Shown here: positions 60,885 through 64,000 of the stretch, in pieces
Numbering within the stretch: the stretch's first letter is position 1
How the letters are laid out: each line of letters starts with the position of its first letter
Source: DASPLX01 sp035627375
GTDB taxonomy: Bacteria; Pseudomonadota; Gammaproteobacteria; Burkholderiales; Burkholderiaceae_D
Direction of reading: 5' to 3'
NCBI GenBank assembly: GCA_035627375.1
Contig: DASPLX010000037.1
Location: 62,001-126,000, forward strand
DNA length: 64,000 nucleotides
Translations under genes and position numbers: made by a program
The notes under the pieces: generated by a model
Told to the model about the DNA's origin: nothing
Databases searched by the model: none
Seen by the model: only the letters and a program-made list of their open reading frames with translations

Positions 60885-62417
60885 ATGCGCGAGGCGCGCG
60901 GCACATCGAAACGAGACATCACCGTCGCAATCATTGGCGCCGGCTTCGGCGGACTCGGCATGGCCTATCATCTGAAGCGGGCCGGCATCGATACCTTCAC
61001 GATCCTTGAAAAGGCCGCCGTTCTCGGCGGTGTGTGGCGCGACAATACTTATCCGGGCGCGGCCTGCGACATTCCGTCGCATCTTTATTCGTACTCGTTC
61101 GAACCGGATTATCCGTGGTCGCGTCGCTACGCAAGGCAGGACGAGATCCTGGCTTACCTGCGGCATGTCGCCCGCAAGCATGACCTGGAGCGCCATATCG
61201 AATTCGGGCAAGAGGCGGTGCGGGCCGAGTTCGATGCGGCGAGAGGCCTCTGGACGGTCGCCTTCGCGGATGGCTCGGTCCGCGAGGCCGACGTGCTGAT
61301 CACTGCAGTCGGCCAGCTGCAGCGACCGGTCTATCCGGAGATCGCCGGCCTCGATGCGTTCCAGGGACGTGCCTTCCATTCGGCGCGTTGGGATCACGGT
61401 TTCGATTTCCGGGAAAAGACGGCCGCCGTCATCGGCACTGGCGCCAGCGCGATCCAGTTCGTGCCGGAGATCGCGGGCGTCGCCAAGCAACTGTACGTCT
61501 TCCAGCGCTCTCCGGGGTGGGTGCTGCCCAAGCCGGATCGTCGGTTCCTGTGCTGGGAGCGGGCCTTGTTCCGGTCGCTGCCGGCGTTGCGTACGCTCGA
61601 TCGCTTGCGCGATTTCGTCACGCTCGAATTCTTCGGCGCATCCCTATTGAAGGACGCGCTGTTGCGGCGTCCCGCGCAGGCGGTTGCCAAGGCGAAATTC
61701 CGCCGCTTGCTCGAGCGCCAAGTAGCGGACCCGGAATTGCGCGCCAAGCTGACGCCGGCATATTCGCTCGGCTGCAAGCGCACGCTGCTGTCCAACGACT
61801 GGCTGGCGACGCTGGCGCGACCGGATGTCGAGGTCGTGACCGAGCCGATCCGCGAAGTCGGGCCGGAAACCGTCGTCACGGCGGATGGACGGGCGCGCCG
61901 GGTCGATGCGATCATCTACGGCACCGGATTCGCGGCCACGGAATTCCTGGTGCCCATGAAGATCCGCGGCCTCGGCGGCGTCTCCCTGCACGAGCGCTGG
62001 AGAGAGAAACATGCGCATGCCTATCTCGGCATGTGCATTTCCGGTTTTCCCAATTTCTTCATGCTGTACGGTCCGAACACCAACCTGGGCGCCGGCTCGA
62101 TCGTCTACATGCTGGAGCGACAGAGCCGCTATGTGGCGCAATGCCTGGCGCGGCTGCGCGAACTTCCCGGCCGCTATATGACGGTGCGCCCGGAGGCCGA
62201 GGCGGCGTTCGACGATTGGGTAACCATCCGCAATGCGCAACTTCCCTACGAATCCGGATGCCGCAACTGGTACCTGGACGCCGGCGGTCGCAATACCAGC
62301 AATTGGGGCGGGTATATGAGCGAATACGGCCGGGTCACCCGCGTCTGGCGCGAGGAGCACTTCGAATTCGTTCGGCATGGGATAACCACAGGAAACGAAA
62401 GCGTAGCCGATCCGTAA
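60885..62417 (+). CDS. Flavin-dependent monooxygenase, Baeyer-Villiger type
   Basis: A 510-residue, soluble enzyme. An FAD-binding GAGFGG lies at residues 18-23, the Baeyer-Villiger fingerprint FQGRAFHSARW at 159-169 (FxGxxxHxxxW) and an NADPH-binding GTGASA at 184-189. Family members use FAD, NADPH and oxygen to convert ketones to esters or to hydroxylate. Length is standard. The substrate cannot be inferred. The upstream AhpD-like and broken SRPBCC genes and the downstream START-like gene could be part of a former degradation or detoxification cluster. Confidence 0.9.
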   Translation: MREARGTSKRDITVAIIGAGFGGLGMAYHLKRAGIDTFTILEKAAVLGGVWRDNTYPGAACDIPSHLYSYSFEPDYPWSRRYARQDEILAYLRHVARKHDLERHIEFGQEAVRAEFDAARGLWTVAFADGSVREADVLITAVGQLQRPVYPEIAGLDAFQGRAFHSARWDHGFDFREKTAAVIGTGASAIQFVPEIAGVAKQLYVFQRSPGWVLPKPDRRFLCWERALFRSLPALRTLDRLRDFVTLEFFGASLLKDALLRRPAQAVAKAKFRRLLERQVADPELRAKLTPAYSLGCKRTLLSNDWLATLARPDVEVVTEPIREVGPETVVTADGRARRVDAIIYGTGFAATEFLVPMKIRGLGGVSLHERWREKHAHAYLGMCISGFPNFFMLYGPNTNLGAGSIVYMLERQSRYVAQCLARLRELPGRYMTVRPEAEAAFDDWVTIRNAQLPYESGCRNWYLDAGGRNTSNWGGYMSEYGRVTRVWREEHFEFVRHGITTGNESVADP

Positions 62418-62493
62418 GCGTTATGTAACTCCCGTTTGGATAGACTGAATTCCCTCGATGGCCAGGGGCCGGTCTTCATCAAGGGAACGACAC

Positions 62494-63573
62494 GTGAATG
62501 CAAGGAACATTATTTTCGTAGGGCTGGTTTGCGCGCTAATCGCCGGCTGCGGCGGGCAGATCGAAGGAACGCCTCCTCCGATGAATCAGGCGCGCCAGGC
62601 GGCCATCGTGCAAAGCGTTCCCGCGCCTGTCTCTTACCAAAGAGCCGTCCATCAGCTCTATATCGCCTACTTGGGGCGACCGGCGGAACCGGCCGGATTG
62701 GCGAACTTCACGGCAGTGCTCGTTTCTGCCTCGGCACCCGCGGATATCCGGCAATTGGCCGCCGCGTATTACAGCAATCAAGCCGTCAGGAACGTGGTCG
62801 ATGCCTTCGGCGACAGCGCCGAGTCCAATGCGCTGTATGCCGGCAATACCATCGAGTTCGTCGCCGCCATCTATCGCAATCTCTTGAATCGCGAACCGCA
62901 ACTGGAAGGCCTTCGTTTCTGGAGCAATGCCATCGATAGTGGAGCATTGACGCGGGGGCATGCGGCGCTCTCCATTCTGGCCGGCGCCCTGGCCAGTACG
63001 ACTGCCCAGGGATTGAAAGATGCGAAGACGATCGATAACAAGGTCGCCGTCGCCGTGAAATTCACGTCGTCGCTCGAAGGTATTATCTATGTCGGAAACG
63101 ATGTGGCCACGGTGTCGCGCGCCATGTTGACGCAAGTCTCGGATGCGACGCCGCCATCGGCATTTCGTGCGATCGCGGATGCGGCGCTCGAGAGGCTGGG
63201 TGTCGTCGGTTTTGATTCGATCGATATCGGCGCCCGTTCGGGCATCCAGCAGGAGCGAACCGTCATCATCGAAGACCGGGCGGCATGGGCCGGCTTGTGG
63301 GCGGAGCACAAGCGGTTCGATGCTGCGTACGCCGAGGTGCCGAGCATCGATTTCGATGAACGTATCGTGCTCGGCGTGTTCATGGGTAGCCGTACGACGG
63401 CGTGCCATAGCATCCGGATCGTCGTCATTCATCGGAGCGGACAAAACAATGTCGTCGAGTACCGGGAGAACACTCCTTCGTCGGCCGAGCTGTGCGGAGA
63501 AGCGCTTGTTTCACCGGCGCATCTGGTCAGCGTCCCGCGTTCCCCTTATCCGTATGTGTTCGTGAAACAGTAA
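62494..63573 (+). CDS. Lipoprotein with DUF4214 and PrcB_C-like domains
   Basis: A 359-residue protein from GTG 62494, preceded by AAGGGA. The signal peptide ends in LIAGC, so the acylated Cys is residue 19. Residues about 45-140 contain a DUF4214-like pattern (LYIAYLGRPAEPAGLANF, IYRNLLNREPQLEGLRFWSN). The C-terminal 100 residues (IIEDRAAWAGLWAEHKR, VLGVFMGSRTTACHSIRIVV, SPAHLVSVPRSPYPYVF) resemble PrcB_C domains, which in spirochaetes contact a surface protease. The function here is not established. It overlaps no neighbour and precedes the START-like gene by four bases, so co-transcription is likely. Confidence 0.8.
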   Translation: MNARNIIFVGLVCALIAGCGGQIEGTPPPMNQARQAAIVQSVPAPVSYQRAVHQLYIAYLGRPAEPAGLANFTAVLVSASAPADIRQLAAAYYSNQAVRNVVDAFGDSAESNALYAGNTIEFVAAIYRNLLNREPQLEGLRFWSNAIDSGALTRGHAALSILAGALASTTAQGLKDAKTIDNKVAVAVKFTSSLEGIIYVGNDVATVSRAMLTQVSDATPPSAFRAIADAALERLGVVGFDSIDIGARSGIQQERTVIIEDRAAWAGLWAEHKRFDAAYAEVPSIDFDERIVLGVFMGSRTTACHSIRIVVIHRSGQNNVVEYRENTPSSAELCGEALVSPAHLVSVPRSPYPYVFVKQ

Positions 63574-63577
63574 AGAA

Positions 63578-64000
63578 ATGAAAATCATATTGATACTGAC
63601 CGGCGTCGCCGTCGCCGTCGTTCTCGCCATCGTAGCGCTCGGCATGGCAGCGCCGAAAGATCACGAGGTTTCACTGGAGCGCGACTACGCGGTTCCGGCG
63701 GAGAAGATATACAAGCTCGTGCGCGCCTATGAGGATTATCCCTCGTGGCGCAGCGGCGTGACGGCCGTGACGCGCGACGGCGACGACCGCTATATCGAGG
63801 AATCCGGGCATGGCAGGATTCCCTACAAGATCGTCGAGCAGCGCCCGCATGCGCGGCTGGTATCGCAGATCGACGATCCCGGCCTGCCTTTCTCGGGCAC
63901 CTGGACCTTCGAGATCATCGATCGCGGAGATGCCTGCCGCTTACGGATCACCGAAACCGGTAGCGTTCCGAATCCCGTCTTCCGCTTTTTCTCGACCTAT
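63578..64000 (+). CDS. Membrane-anchored SRPBCC/START-like protein (3' end outside window)
   Basis: The frame from ATG 63578 is open to the window end (141 residues seen). An N-terminal membrane helix (about 3-24) is followed by an SRPBCC polyketide cyclase/dehydrase-like domain (VSLERDYAVPAEKIYKLVRA, YEDYPSWRSGV, GTWTFEIIDRGDACRLRITE). Such domains bind hydrophobic ligands. It follows the lipoprotein gene closely. Confidence 0.8.
   Translation, partial: MKIILILTGVAVAVVLAIVALGMAAPKDHEVSLERDYAVPAEKIYKLVRAYEDYPSWRSGVTAVTRDGDDRYIEESGHGRIPYKIVEQRPHARLVSQIDDPGLPFSGTWTFEIIDRGDACRLRITETGSVPNPVFRFFSTY

Overview
The window is high-GC DNA with dense, bacterial-style gene packing. Broad homologies (cyclic-di-GMP proteins, a NarX/NarL-like pair, a lambda-like siphophage, MalT/BTAD regulators, a giant Rhs protein) suggest a betaproteobacterium, probably Burkholderiales and perhaps Oxalobacteraceae. 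That placement is inference; no rRNA or species marker is present.

Region 1 (1-6694) is chromosomal signalling DNA, all on the minus strand: a GGEEF diguanylate cyclase cut by the window edge, a two-component pair (PAS/HisKA_3 kinase and LuxR-type regulator), a HAMP-GGDEF-EAL membrane protein and a periplasmic cupredoxin-like protein.

Region 2 (6726-29280) is a prophage in a tRNA-Arg(ACG) gene, bounded by a perfect 51-bp direct repeat of the tRNA 3' part. It is a deletion derivative. Its integrase lacks most of the catalytic core, and an excisionase-like gene abuts a 5'-truncated portal gene, so immunity, replication and terminase genes are gone. Head, tail and lysis genes look intact: protease-capsid fusion, decoration protein, connector, tube, a G/GT pair with a textbook -1 frameshift site, tape measure, tail tip and fibre, a permuted papain-like enzyme, a holin-like/muramidase fusion and nested Rz/Rz1. 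At the right end a LexA box lies between an SRAP-plus-trypsin-like-protease unit and a small divergent gene. A tRNA-Asn-like fragment and a second integrase relic at attR point to repeated use of this site by integrating elements.

Region 3 (29281-38375) carries integrase and IstB relics, two paralogous STAND-type regulators with C-terminal winged-helix/BTAD domains, a FliA-like sigma factor and a small unknown protein.

Region 4 (38376-59009) is one 6,877-residue Rhs/YD-repeat protein with two LysM domains, a pretoxin Hint domain and an unfamiliar C-terminal domain with kinase-like motifs. No convincing immunity gene follows. The regulators, sigma factor and giant Rhs protein are the best candidate here for an undescribed system: two large signal-sensing activators and a dedicated sigma factor that may control one very large toxin-like product.

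Region 5 (59010-64000) holds a frameshifted lipoprotein relic, an AhpD-like protein, a decayed SRPBCC gene, a Baeyer-Villiger-type monooxygenase, a DUF4214/PrcB_C lipoprotein and a START-like membrane protein cut by the window end.
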